NCBI RefSeq assembly: GCF_029227915.1
Contig: NC_079879.1
Location: forward strand, 18,040,001 to 18,104,000
Direction: 5' to 3'
From: Hydractinia symbiolongicarpus
Taxonomy: Eukaryota > Cnidaria > Hydrozoa > Anthoathecata > Hydractiniidae
DNA: 64,000 nt
The notes under the pieces: model-generated
Database searches by the model: none
Seen by the model: the letters and a program-made list of their open reading frames with translations, nothing else
What the model was told of the DNA's origin: nothing
Translations under genes and position numbers: made by a program
In this document: one piece after another, positions 46,981-56,970 of the stretch
Numbering within the stretch: position 1 is the stretch's first letter
Layout of the letters: the number at the start of each line of letters is the position of its first letter

Positions 46981-49073
46981 ACTGCAAAAACGTCGTTGTA
47001 TTGCACAGCTAAATCAGGTTCATTTCGTAATCGTTTGTTAACAAGAGAATCTAAGCGTTGTTTCGAAACTGCAAAATTATCGGAAAGTTTATCATGATCA
47101 GGACGAAATGGTAATTCGGTCACGTAGCGTTCACCGTTGAATTCAAGAGTTTGTTTAAAAGAAAATAATACGTTTTCGTTTTCTCCGTCACCGATCGACT
47201 CAATTTGCCAAAACTTGTTCAACTCGTCCCGAAGAATTGTGTTTTCGGTATCAACACGGCAGGCGTGGACTTCCATGCAGCTTGATTCGTTCGCTTTCGA
47301 CTGTTCACCTCCGGACAAAATCCAGCCAAGTTTGGAATTGATAGCGATAGGACCGCCTCTCGGATCTCGAACAACTTCGCCGGTAATGAATGAATAATAA
47401 TGGTCTAAACCAATCAGAACGTGAACATTCAGTCTCGTTTCACCATTTGAAAAATCTGCTAATTTCAACCGCTTCAAGTGTTCGTAATTATCAGCGTAAT
47501 ATTTCGCATTCTGATTTGAGAGAGGAGCGCAAATGTTTGGTACGGCAATGGCTTCGATGGGTAAGGTAGATGAGCGGTCAGCGGTTTTTACATACAACTT
47601 AACAACGGGTAGCTCTCTCGATTGGCTGTTGCTATGGCCAAAAGTGTTAATAATTAATTTCTCCTTTCGAATTGTTTCTAAATTCAGTTTTTCTTTCAGT
47701 TCATTTGTGACATATGTTCTCTGGCTACCTGAATCAAACATGAATCTCGTTCGTATGTTCCTGCTCTCCCTTTCTTTCGAAACAAAAGCTTTAGCCGTCT
47801 GCAAAAGAATTCCTTTGTTTTCTTGGCTGATGTGATTCGCGTTGGTTTCGTTAGAAGGGTTTTCCTCCGAGCCATTGTTGTCTTTATCTTTTCTTTCGGC
47901 ACGTTTTTCTTTCATACACAAAGAGATGTGGTGACGTCTTCCACATCTATTGCATATGTAATTTGAACAACAGTTCTTTGAAATGTGTCCATGCTGCAAG
48001 CACAAAAAGCAACGCCCTTCCTTTTTCATAATTTGCGAACGTGTTTGTACGTTGGTAACTTTTGAACACCTCGACGGAGAGTGAGAATCGTGACAGAAAA
48101 CACATTTTTCTCTGTCCAAAGTCAATAAGCAGTCTGCGGTAGAAATTCCTCCTCTCTTGTAATTTTCACTGGGGGATTGTCCCTTGCCTTTCGCGGTTAC
48201 AGTGCACCTCTCTCGAGCTTGCAGTTCGTTATTGATAAAAAACAGCATCTTTTCAACGGACCACTTCTCCTCTCCAAAGTTTCTAGAAATAATCATTCGT
48301 AATTCGTTGGGAATTCTTTCGTTCAGAACCGGAATCAATAAACTCAGCATTTCGCTATTATACTTCAAATTTTTCAAATTTCGAATACAGTTCTCAACAT
48401 CATTATAAAGTTTTCTCAATTGTTGGGTGTTATCCATTGATCGTACTGACTCAATCTTCAACAGGGCTTCCATGTGCGCGTTAATGAGCACCTGTTCGTT
48501 GCCAAAACGGTTTCTAAGCAACTCTATAGCATTTTCGTAGTTACTGTTCGTCAATTCTAACCCAGAAATAGTTGATAAAGCGGTTCCTTCGACGTATCTC
48601 TTCAAATAATTAAATTTATCAATTGCATTCAAACTGTCATTGTCATTAATGGCTGAATTAAACTGGTCCCAAAACAAGGGCCAATTCAAAGGGTTCCCAT
48701 TAAATTTGCTCAGTTCTATTTTGGGTAGTCTCATCGATTTCTTTTCAACAGACCGTGTCGATTCTGTGGCTGAAACATGTGGTCCGGTAGCGGTAGTAAT
48801 AGTCGCGAGACTCATGTTCACTAATAGATAAAATTCTGTAGCCTCCATAACGTCGGTTTCGATCTCTTCAGCCGATAAAACACCGTATAGCTCTTCATCT
48901 AACTCCTTTAACTGTTTAACAGTGTCAATTAAAGTGGTCTGTAAAGAAATAATTTCTGCTCGTTTCTCCTCCGAAAAGTCCTTAACTATGACATCAATTC
49001 GCTCGCGCAAAGTGCTCGCAATAGACCGCAACCCCTTTCGCCTTGCACTCTTCCTCGTAGTCGCAGTAGACAT
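46974..49073 (-). CDS. BEL/Pao gag-protease polyprotein, N-terminal part
   Basis: I chose ATG at 49073 (MSTATTRKSARRK) over the upstream Met at 49163 because the basic start after it matches gag; the result is 699 aa. Gag core LPKIELSKFNGNPLNWPLFW is the BEL-type capsid signature (DUF1759-like). Three Cys/His knuckles follow, one exactly C-x2-C-x4-H-x4-C (CFLCLQHGHISKNC). The aspartic protease has FDSGSQRTYV, and LIGLDHYYSFITGEVVR with LGWILSGG follow. The frame then enters the RT N-terminus (ELPFRPDH) and stops at 46974, where pol should continue. Confidence 0.92.
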   Translation of the reverse strand: MSTATTRKSARRKGLRSIASTLRERIDVIVKDFSEEKRAEIISLQTTLIDTVKQLKELDEELYGVLSAEEIETDVMEATEFYLLVNMSLATITTATGPHVSATESTRSVEKKSMRLPKIELSKFNGNPLNWPLFWDQFNSAINDNDSLNAIDKFNYLKRYVEGTALSTISGLELTNSNYENAIELLRNRFGNEQVLINAHMEALLKIESVRSMDNTQQLRKLYNDVENCIRNLKNLKYNSEMLSLLIPVLNERIPNELRMIISRNFGEEKWSVEKMLFFINNELQARERCTVTAKGKGQSPSENYKRGGISTADCLLTLDREKCVFCHDSHSPSRCSKVTNVQTRSQIMKKEGRCFLCLQHGHISKNCCSNYICNRCGRRHHISLCMKEKRAERKDKDNNGSEENPSNETNANHISQENKGILLQTAKAFVSKERESRNIRTRFMFDSGSQRTYVTNELKEKLNLETIRKEKLIINTFGHSNSQSRELPVVKLYVKTADRSSTLPIEAIAVPNICAPLSNQNAKYYADNYEHLKRLKLADFSNGETRLNVHVLIGLDHYYSFITGEVVRDPRGGPIAINSKLGWILSGGEQSKANESSCMEVHACRVDTENTILRDELNKFWQIESIGDGENENVLFSFKQTLEFNGERYVTELPFRPDHDKLSDNFAVSKQRLDSLVNKRLRNEPDLAVQYNDVFAVR

Positions 49074-49302
49074 AATGAAATTTAATGTAATGCAAAAAAT
49101 GAAACCAATGAAACTGGAAGCATGAAAAATGAAAGTTTTTGAAATTTGACGTGCAGTACACAATAAGACGATTTCAGAATAACAAACACTGTCTAAGCTA
49201 AGTTAAAGTTCATAACATAAATCCACCAATTCGAGCAAATAATATCCACACAACATCACAAGTCCACCAATTCAAGTAAATATCCAAAAATAATATCAAA
49301 AG

Positions 49303-49320
49303 TCCATCAATCGAGCGCCA
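49303..49320 (-). promoter_or_regulatory. Primer-binding site of the BEL element
   Basis: Directly after the 5' LTR on the minus strand is TGGCGCTCGATTGATGGA. It begins TGG, as needed to pair with a tRNA CCA end. I cannot tell which tRNA it matches. Confidence 0.7.
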
Positions 49321-49467
49321 TTTAAAGAATCATAAAATATCAAAATCAAGTACCTCGTGTACTCTACTCGTTATCTTTCTCAACTATACTCTCTAGAAAA
49401 ATTGCACAACAAAAAAAGAAGAATGCGGGGAAACCCCGAAAAAATAATAATGGCGTCATTATTTACA
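49321..49467 (-). repeat. BEL 5' LTR
   Basis: 147 bp on the right in plus coordinates, the start of the element in its own sense. It contains a small hairpin (CGGGGTTTCCCCG on the minus strand) and the GCATTCTTCTTT stretch. No obvious TATA box. Confidence 0.92.
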
Positions 49468-52330
49468 AACCCGTTTCCAAGTCATTTAGCCTCAAAGTTT
49501 TAGGTGCACTGTAATGGCTTCATTAATTTAATATATAAGATTGACGTTAAAGTGGTGTTATTGACGTTGCGCCGTAATGTCTGAATATTTACCATATTAG
49601 ACATGCATTTTTCGGCAATATCAAAGGAAAATGAAGACATTCACTTTGCCTGTCACAGAGACACGGAACTTGCGTATTATTATATAGACTAGTCGATAAG
49701 GCCCGTGGAGTAATCCACTTAGGCAGAGGGACAATGGAAAATATGCTTTTTTAGATTTTTTGCTGACGTCAGCAGTGCAGGTACAAAAAAAATTGGCGAA
49801 GTTTAGTTTATTCGTTGCCTGTAATGTGTAGAGGTTAAAACGCTGATCAAAATAATGTATAGGATCATATGTTTTCGACAAACGCTTAAGGAGATATAAG
49901 GTTTTAAAAATTTTGCTGACGTCAGCAATGAACCGTCAAAACCCAAAATTTTTTTTAAGTAATTCGTATACCTGTTGCCTTCATCGTATAGATCTTGAAG
50001 CACTGATTAAGAAAATGTATAGGATCATGTACTTTTGGTAAACGGTTGCAGAGATATTAGGGTTTGAAGATTTTTGATGACGTAATTAACCCGTCCATTC
50101 CGAAACAGATTCAGGGACCCAGGTTTGGGAAACTTACCCAAATTGGTCAAAGGTGGTCCCTAGTTACCCACGCGGTGAAAAATCATTGACGTCACCAATT
50201 CGTTTCCAAGTTATTTGGCCTCAAAGTTTTAGGTGCACTGTAATGGCTTCACTAATTTAATATAAGATATTGACGTTAAAGTAGTGTTATTGACGTCGCG
50301 CCGTAACGTCAGAAAATTTAACATATTAGACATGCATTTTTCGGTTACTTCAGAGAAAATTTCGGTAAGATCAAAGGAAAATGAACACATCCACTGTGCC
50401 TGTCACAGAGACACGGAACTGGCGTATTATTATATAGACTAGTCAATAAAGCCCGTAGAAAAATCCACTTAGACAGGATAACAGTAAAAATGAACCGTTA
50501 TTTAAATTATGATAACGTCAGCTAGGATCTGTCAAGAGACAAAATATTTTTTCTTGGAAATTTGTTTATTTGTTGCCCCTAGAGCTTGAATAGCTGATTA
50601 AAATAATGTATAGGAACATTTGTTTTGGACAAACACCTAAGGAGATATAAGGGTATTTAAAATTTTGCTAACGTCAGCAAAAATTGAACAATGTGCAAAA
50701 AAATTATTTTAAGAAATTTTTATACCTGTTGCCTTCATCGTATAGATCTCAAAACGCTGATCAAGAAAATGTATTGGATCATGTACTTTTGATAAACGGT
50801 TGCAGAGATATTAGGGTTTGAAGGTTTTTTGATGACGTCATTCCGAAACGGATTGTGGGACCCAGGTTTGTGAAACTTACCTAAATTAGTCCTAGGTGGT
50901 CCCTAGTTACCCACACGGGGAAAAATCATTGACGTCACCACCTCGTTTCCAAGTTATTTGGCCTCAAAGTTTTAAGTGCACTGTAATGTCTTCATTAATT
51001 TAATATACGATATTGACGTTAAAGTAGTGTTATTGACGTTGCGCCGTAGCGTCAGATAATTTAACATTTGAGATATAACTTTTTCGGCGACATCAAAGGA
51101 AAATCAACTCATCCACTTTGCCTGTCACAGAGACACGGAACTGGCGTATTATTATATAGACTAGTCGATAAGGCCCGTGGAAAAATCCACTTAGGCAGTA
51201 TAACAATAGAAAAACAACCGTCATTTAAATTTTGATGACGTCAGCAGAGACATGTCAGAACACAAAATGTTTTTTTTCAGAAATGTGTATGCCTTCATCG
51301 TATAGATCTTGAAACGCTGAGCAAGAAAATGTATAGGATCATGTACTTTTGACAAACGGTTGCAGAGATATTAGGGTTTAAAGGTTTTTTAATGACGTCA
51401 TCAACCCGTCCATTCCGAAACGGATTCGGGGACCCAGGTTTGGGAAAATTACCCAAAATGGTCCTAGGTGGTCCCTAGTTACCCACGCGGTGAAAAATCA
51501 TTGACGTCACCACCTCGTTTCCAAGTTATTTGGCCTCAAAGTTTTAGGTGCACTGTAATGGCTTCATTAATTTAATATAGGATATTGACGTTAAAGTAGT
51601 GTTATTTTCGTCGCGTCGTAACGTCAGAAAATTTACCATATTAGACATGCATTTTTCGGCGACATCAAAGGAAAATGACGATATCAACTTTGCCTGTTAC
51701 AGACACACGGAACTGGCTTATTATTATAGAGACTAGTCAATAAGGCCCGTGGAAAAATCCACTTAGGCAGGATAACAGAGAAAAACAACCGTCATTTAAA
51801 TTTTGATGACGTCAGCAGAGACATGTCAGAACACAAAATGTTTTTTCAGAAATGTGTATGCCTGTTGCCTTCATCGTATAGATCTTGAAACGCTGAGCAA
51901 TAAAATGTATAGGATCATGTACTTTTGACAAACGGTTGCAGAGATATTAGGGTTTAAAGGTTTTTTAATGACGTCATCAACCCGTCCATTCCGAAACGGA
52001 TTCGGGGACCCAGGTTTGGGAAAATTACCCAAATTGGTCCTAGGTGGTCCCTAGTTACCCACGCGGTGAAAAATCATTGACGTCACCACCTCGTTTCCAA
52101 GTTATTTGCCCTCAAAGTTTTAGGTGCACTGTAATGGCTTCATTAATTTAATATAGGATATTGACGTTAAAGTAGTGTTATTTTCGTCGCATCGTAACGT
52201 CAGAAAATTTAACATATTAGACATGCATTTTTCGGCAACATCAAAGGAAAATTTCGGTAAGATCTAAGGAAAATGAACATATCCACTTTGCCTGTTACAG
52301 ACACACGGAACTGGCGTATTAATATATAGA

Positions 52331-52847
52331 TATAAGTTGCAAATGAAAATCATTGCAATTACCTTTTTTGTTTAAAATATGTAATTATATTAAATTATAT
52401 TTAAAAAAGTTCTTTTGACTGAATATAATAAAATATATAATCAAAATGCTGAATATTAAGCATATGTTGGGAGAATTTGTTTCTATCAGAGGACTACTCA
52501 CGAAATGCCAAGCAGGTCTGTATTTTCCTTAAGTTCTAGTCTGAAAAATATACAAATTGGTTTGCACCAAGTAATAAATCCAATTTCCATATATTCCACC
52601 ATATATTCTAATTATAAATAAAAAAATATAATTGATATATGAAAAAAATAAAATTGATGGTTTACCCAATAGATATAGATGTGATTGTGGCCACATTTTC
52701 AAGATGTCTGCAGGCCATATGATTCACGGAGTATACTACGGCGAACAAGTAAAGCCAAAAACTCCTAACGATCTCGAGGACCCGGAAAACCACGCCCAGC
52801 AACGCTGAAAGTTCCAAGAACATGACGACGTGCAAGAGCAGATAGAA
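52331..52847. other. Spacer between Helitron array and virus-like relict
   Basis: AT-rich to about 52660, then GC content rises abruptly and stays higher to about 57.3 kb. The rise marks the likely left edge of the inserted virus-like relict. Frames just before 52848 continue the next ORF upstream but are broken by a stop near 52808. Confidence 0.45.
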
Positions 52848-53528
52848 ATGATGCATCTCCTTGAGAATGTTCTAGATGATGCGGTAAGCCTCATGTCGGA
52901 GATTTCTTTCAACACAGCCTTTACTAAGCGAGAACGACGGGGATTAAAGCTTGAACTTCAAACCTTGCGAGGTGACCTGAAACTGTTGAAAAACAAGATG
53001 ATCCTCTACGATAGCGAGATCGGAAAAGCTGAGGTCAAGGTAAAGAGACTAGAGGCAAAGAGAGTGCAGTCGGAAATATCCGTGGAGCAGAAGCTAAGTT
53101 GGGAGAACGACTCCATGCCCAGAAAGAGGCTGTACAAGCAGCACATGGTAAAAGATGACACGTCTCTCACTGAGAAGCTCAAGATTCTGTTTAAGGAGCA
53201 AGGGGTTACCACAGCGAGTATCATCTCAGCCGTCGGGTTACTGATTTCTACCATCGTGCTCGCAGTGACAGGTGCTGCTGTAAGAGGGAGTAAAAGCTTT
53301 ATACAGAAACAACTTGAGAGACTTTCCAAGTTTTTGAAATATCTCGCAAGGAAAGCAGGCGTAGCACTTCCTGGGATCATCGGTATAGTAGTCTCCTTCT
53401 TTTTCAGGGTTGCAGCAATGGTTGTTGAGTTTGTTTCCAAGCATCTCTACTTGGCATTGTTGCTTTCGTTGTGGGATATATCGGAAAAGGAAAAGTTCGT
53501 AAACGCTTTGCTTTCCGTGAAGGTTTAA
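52848..53528 (+). CDS. Coiled-coil plus membrane-segment ORF of the relict
   Basis: 226 aa from ATG 52848. The first 100 residues are a charged coiled coil. Then KLKILFKEQGVTTASIISAV leads into a hydrophobic span, and a second strongly hydrophobic region covers GIIGIVVSFFFRVAAMVVEF and beyond. Such proteins occur next to capsid-type genes in virus-like elements, but I cannot name a function. Its stop (53526-53528) overlaps the stop of the convergent minus ORF (53525-53527), showing tight gene packing. Confidence 0.5.
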   Translation: MMHLLENVLDDAVSLMSEISFNTAFTKRERRGLKLELQTLRGDLKLLKNKMILYDSEIGKAEVKVKRLEAKRVQSEISVEQKLSWENDSMPRKRLYKQHMVKDDTSLTEKLKILFKEQGVTTASIISAVGLLISTIVLAVTGAAVRGSKSFIQKQLERLSKFLKYLARKAGVALPGIIGIVVSFFFRVAAMVVEFVSKHLYLALLLSLWDISEKEKFVNALLSVKV

Positions 53529-53770
53529 TACACGGAAACACTGCCAACTAATTTTAACCAGACAAAGGCAATAATAACACCTATCCCTGTTGTAATCAAT
53601 ACAACCTTGTTATCGCCGTGCTCTTGGAACTTTGTTCTGCGTTGCTGCGCGTGCTGCACCTTAAGGCTTGACTCAGATACCTCTTCCAGGATTTCCGTGT
53701 GCTTCGGCTTCGCCGCTGGTTCCTTTGCTTTAAGCTTTACCTTGTTTCGACTTGGATCCCCGGATTCACC
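53525..53770 (-). pseudogene. C-terminal part of a membrane-anchored ORF
   Basis: A minus frame without its own Met. It has a charged Lys/Glu stretch, then VVLITTGIGVIIAFVWLKL, a single membrane span, and ends SVSVY at the stop 53525-53527. Upstream a stop and frame change near 53770-53780 cut it from the sequence that should precede it (about 53813-54016). Function unknown; a tail-anchored accessory protein is plausible. Confidence 0.4.
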
Positions 53771-53955
53771 TTTTCAGGGGCTATCAAATTGTTGTTATTA
53801 TAACCCTGAATTTTACCTGTGGAGGTTTATATCAGAGGGTAAAAGGTGCACAATTGACACCACGACAAAGTTCACTTTCCGGAAAGTCGTTATATCTTTC
53901 CCTACGTCTTCTTTCCTCAAGACCAAACTTTTAAAGTTTTGTAGTACACTACCTA

Positions 53956-54552
53956 TCAATGATGCTTTGTCCTGCGATTGGGACTGAGGAGAAGTAGGGC
54001 ATACACTCTTACACATTCATTAAGTTTAGTCAACCCTTTCGAGATAAGATCTTGGCTTGTAGGCGTGATAAATTTCGCGTAGTCACCATCTTCCAAAGGC
54101 CAGCACTCGTCGTTGCTCAATGAGGAACCTATTGATCTAAATAGATCAGCACCATACCCACGACACACTTGCGCAAATTTAGATGTCGAATAAGGTTTGT
54201 TGTACCGTTTAAAACCATTGCCAACCGGCATAGGTACTTTTATTCTTCCCAGTATACGTCGCATGTGGTAGTTGAACCTGTTAAATGTTTGGTAGATATC
54301 CCTAATGCCGTAGTAGCGCAATGCGCTGCAAAATTCGAACGCTTGCCCTTACTGCCACGCAGCTCGCACGGGGTCGTTGAGTATAATCATCAAAACCTTG
54401 ATGGGATACTTGGTAAACTCAGAGAATACCACAGGGGTATGAGAATCGGTCAATATGTACAGATTTTGATGTTCGAGCTGAGTGATACACATGGGCCACT
54501 CTCCCCTGTTCGGCTTGTACTTCACTTTTGAATTATACAAGTGATTGTTCAT
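53956..54552 (-). pseudogene. Conserved-looking ORF of the relict, frameshifted
   Basis: The start Met at 54552 opens a frame that stops near 54349. The continuing part lies in another frame from 54321 to 53956, with RRILGRIKVPMPVGNGFKRY, VCRGYGADLF and ECWPLEDGDY. Balanced composition and Trp/Tyr/Gly motifs suggest a real former protein, not noise, but I do not recognise it. It is divergent from the plus ORF starting at 54571, so the two share a short promoter region. Confidence 0.4.
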
Positions 54553-54570
54553 ACTTCTTCAAGAAGAAGG

Positions 54571-55108
54571 ATGACACAACTGTACATTACAGATATCGAG
54601 AAACCTACCCTGTTTGACGACTACCTAGTGCAGTGCACGAGGATTGCTTTAAAGTCGATCAGTATACGACCGACGTGGTTGAACATCTACAGCGATAACG
54701 AATTCATTATTACGGAGGTGGGTGAAGATCCTACCAAGGACGCGATAATTTTGATTATGAGCGGATTGTATAGGATGGAGGAACTAGCAATGATTATCAA
54801 CAAGCAAGGACAGAAAGAGGTCACGGTTTTTTGTACTTAAAAGCGGTTTAGTAAGGCGACGTATTAATGATAGAGTGACTGTAGTCATTTATAGATCCTT
54901 TAGGGAACTTCCAGGTTTTCCTGAGCCTCCAGGTGGGAAGTATTTTAGCAAAGTGGGTCATGATACGTTTTACAAGACTGATGTTTACCTCAGGCTAAGA
55001 CTTTTGTGCCTGAAGCTGGATGAAAACAATTGCCTACTAGATGCAAAAAAATCTAGGATTCTTGTCATACTTCCCACCAAGCAAACGATAGCAATAGATA
55101 CTTCTTAG
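54571..55108 (+). pseudogene. Structural-type ORF of the relict, one frameshift
   Basis: From ATG 54571 the frame reads MTQLYITDIEKPTLFDDYLV, then SISIRPTWLNIYSDNEFIIT and SGLYRMEELAMIINK, ending at 54840. The same product seems to resume in another frame from about 54843 to 55108 (VYLRLRLLCLKLDENNCLLD, then a stop). A beta-rich start followed by a G.Y...EL...IN element recalls the N-terminal strand region of virion or spike proteins; this is an inference. Confidence 0.4.
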
Positions 55109-55115
55109 TTTGAAG

Positions 55116-55571
55116 ATTGCCGTACATTCGCAAGGTCCCTTGGGTACCTTTTTCTTGTAAAAGTTGGTTCTGATTTCCCCCTTCTACTCCTTCAGCGTAG
55201 GGTTAATGTACTGATCTTTCTTTACACTTATGTTGGTGAAGCAATGCCCTTCCACGCATCTACTATCTAAGATCTGGGAGTACTTACCCAACCACTCAGG
55301 GTAGTCATCAAGATCAAACGACATGGTAAACGCAGAACTCTCGCTGTATTGAGAGACACCATGAGAGTGTACAATTTTGGGGTCTTTATCAACAGCGAGA
55401 TATCTTGTCTTGAACAGGATACCCAATCATATATCTATCGTCTTTCCCCTTGTTTGCATGGATAAAGTCGCTTAGGACCAGGTTTTTGAAATTCACATTT
55501 TCGATATTGTATGGTGTAACGCTACTGTAAAAATCTTTCGATTTGACGGTCTTCTTTCCAAATTTCAACAT
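55116..55571 (-). pseudogene. Possible nucleic-acid-binding ORF of the relict, broken
   Basis: Frame 1 (55571 to 55389) has SVTPYNIENVNFKNLVLSDF. A shifted frame (55426 to 55184) has SHGVSQYSESSAFTMSFDLD and VKKDQYINPTLKE, then an amber stop. The same frame carries on to about 55116 with conserved-looking KGEIRTNFY. So it has one frameshift and one stop. The layout resembles small DNA-binding proteins of large DNA viruses, which I recall only loosely. Confidence 0.35.
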
Positions 55572-55640
55572 CCTTCTTTATTTTAGGGGTTTTCAGGGTC
55601 GAACTAGTATCCGACAATGGAGAGGCCTAGATCATGACAT

Positions 55641-55761
55641 ACCTTATCGGACAAAACTTTGTCGGACAAAATTGACAACATTTCTAAATGTGACGAAAAT
55701 TTTACGACGAAAAATTTTGTCTGACGAAAATTTTGTCCGACAAAGTTTTGTCCTATAAGGT
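55641..55761. mobile_element. 121-bp palindromic MITE
   Basis: The 33-base left arm (55641-55673, ACCTTATCGGACAAAACTTT...) and right arm (55729-55761) are inverted copies with one mismatch. TA flanks the left arm and follows the right arm. It interrupts a minus-strand ORF of the virus-like relict, so it came later. A decayed relative lies near 6300. Confidence 0.85.
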
Positions 55762-56960
55762 ACAGAATTGCCTCCGTTATACGTGAAGTGTTCCTGATAG
55801 CAGCACCATCACAAAATTTTACCTTTCGCCACAAGTCTCCGCCCATACTTGCAGCTATCATGCTCATCAAGTATGCGTTTACAGTCATCGCACTGTTGTT
55901 TCATCACTTTATCTTATGTTCCCTAAGAAACATAATATCCTGTATAGTGCCATTACTCTGCTAAAGCACGAACCCTATCCGATAGTTTATCAATATGTAA
56001 CAGGTTGTCATTAAACATCATTCTGCTTCTCCTTTTCAATTTTTTGCATGCGGGCGTGGCCTTAGTCTCAAAGAGACCTCGGCCATAAATATCATGACCG
56101 CTGTCTGTTAAAACCATTAGAATGATGATTTCTGTTTTGATACCCATTTATTATACATTTTTCTATACATTTTTTCACAATTTTTTAAGATTCTTCTTTT
56201 CGTCCTCTGAAAAGCACCAATCTACAGCTCTACCTGAATATCAGGTCACGTGTTATAGTCTTAAACTTCCACTTACATTTTAGCTTGTGGTAGTTTTGAA
56301 ATAGCTCTTGTCATAGTATTCCCCTTTTGTATTGATAAATTAAAGTCATTCTCATACAACTCAAACAATGCCTCTTCATGCAGGTAGCTGAACCTATTAT
56401 CAATCCTAATCAGCCTCCTTAGCTTATTTTCACGCTGATAATCGAAATAAATCGTCGTCTTTGCTATTTTTAACTTGCTTTCTCATTAGCCAGAATTGTC
56501 ACAGTGGATTTCTTAGCTCTACTCAACCTGCACAGCTTATGTGCTCCGCCTGCGAGTGTTTTATTGCTTTATTCCCTGGGCCGACGATAGCTCGCAGAAA
56601 ACTTAGGGAACATTCATTCAGCTTCCAAACTTTTTAAGATCCTTATTTTCGTCCTCGGAAAAGTACCAGCCTAGGACATGTCGGGATGCCACGCAACCGG
56701 GAGTACTTCATTTCTGATTCTAGCCTTCTGCGCCTTCCGCTGGTGATACCCCTCGTGCCAGCCTTTAAGCTTGCTGGCGACGTGCTGCCCCTTGCGTCAA
56801 ACTTCGCTATCTGTGACACTCTTCACCATTTTTGATGTAACGAACCAGTCTGGAACATACTCGAGCGTCCAGGGTTTCTCTTCAACAGCTTTGCTACACA
56901 TGTCTTAAGGACACTGGGTGGCTCAGCACTGTAGAGTTTGCTGATTGTATTTCTGAACCA
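55762..56960 (-). pseudogene. Set of broken minus-strand ORFs of the relict
   Basis: Recognisable pieces from right to left: LLKRNPGRSSM/YVPDWFVT region (about 56880-56800), WHEGYHQRKAQKA (about 56760), a WYFSEDENKDLKKF end (about 56680-56630), a second similar end WCFSEDEKKNLKKL (about 56225-56180), and KRRSRMMFNDNLLHIDKLSD (about 56040-55970). A fragment with GDLWRKVKFCDGAAIRNTSR lies at 55850-55790. Two similar W.FSEDE ends suggest two related genes. All are cut by stops and shifts; functions unknown. Confidence 0.35.
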
Positions 56961-56970
56961 ACTCATCTCT

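Larger units (their letters stand above)
43596..49467 (-). mobile_element. BEL/Pao LTR retrotransposon, nearly complete
   Basis: A 5.9-kb element read on the minus strand. LTRs are 147 bp each (43596-43742 and 49321-49467) and differ at a single base. The 5-bp target duplication AACCC is at 43591-43595 and 49468-49472. The order gag, protease, RT, RNase H, integrase is that of BEL/Pao. The LTR starts TGTAAATAATG but ends in AAA, not the usual CA. The site is inside a Helitron-like unit, which reads through cleanly when the element is taken out. The pol frame has at least two lesions, so this copy is probably not autonomous. Confidence 0.92.
43119..52330 (-). mobile_element. Tandem array of five Helitron-like elements (family B), split by a BEL insertion
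   Basis: Read on the minus strand each unit starts TCTATATAATAATACGCC, then TCCGTGTCTCTGTGACAGGC, and ends with a hairpin (GTGGATTTTTCCAC), GGGCCTTATCGACTAG. Units (plus coordinates): 43119-43595 plus 49473-49688 (interrupted), 49689-50438, 50439-51160, 51161-51732, 51733-52330. The outer borders are A|TC at the 5' end and CTAG|T at the 3' end, which fits Helitron insertion between A and T. No Rep/helicase is present. Units are about 570-750 bp and differ by internal deletions and substitutions. Confidence 0.7.
52660..56970. mobile_element. Relict of a large virus-like (Polinton-like?) DNA element
   Basis: A GC-richer block packed with overlapping and convergent frames on both strands, nearly all broken. 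Contents in order: coiled-coil/membrane ORF (+), short membrane-anchored ORF (-), conserved ORF (-), structural-type ORF (+), DNA-binding-type ORF (-), and several minus fragments up to 56960. No DNA polymerase, integrase, packaging ATPase or protease is seen, so Polinton assignment is only my guess from compactness and from similarity I recall to repeated ORF sets in cnidarian genomes. Old and inactive. Confidence 0.45.

Noticed and set aside
46960-46990. Programmed -1 frameshift between BEL gag-protease and RT
   Set aside because: No canonical XXXYYYZ heptamer in the right frame, and a stretch usually found between NDVF and HYLPHH seems to be missing, so a deletion explains it better.
43814-49125. 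Plus-strand frames across the BEL element
   Set aside because: All are shadows of the minus-strand gag-pol frames, which contain real domains.
53607-54531. Plus-strand Cys/Phe-rich frames in the relict
   Set aside because: They lie opposite minus-strand frames with better motif content and have no domain of their own.
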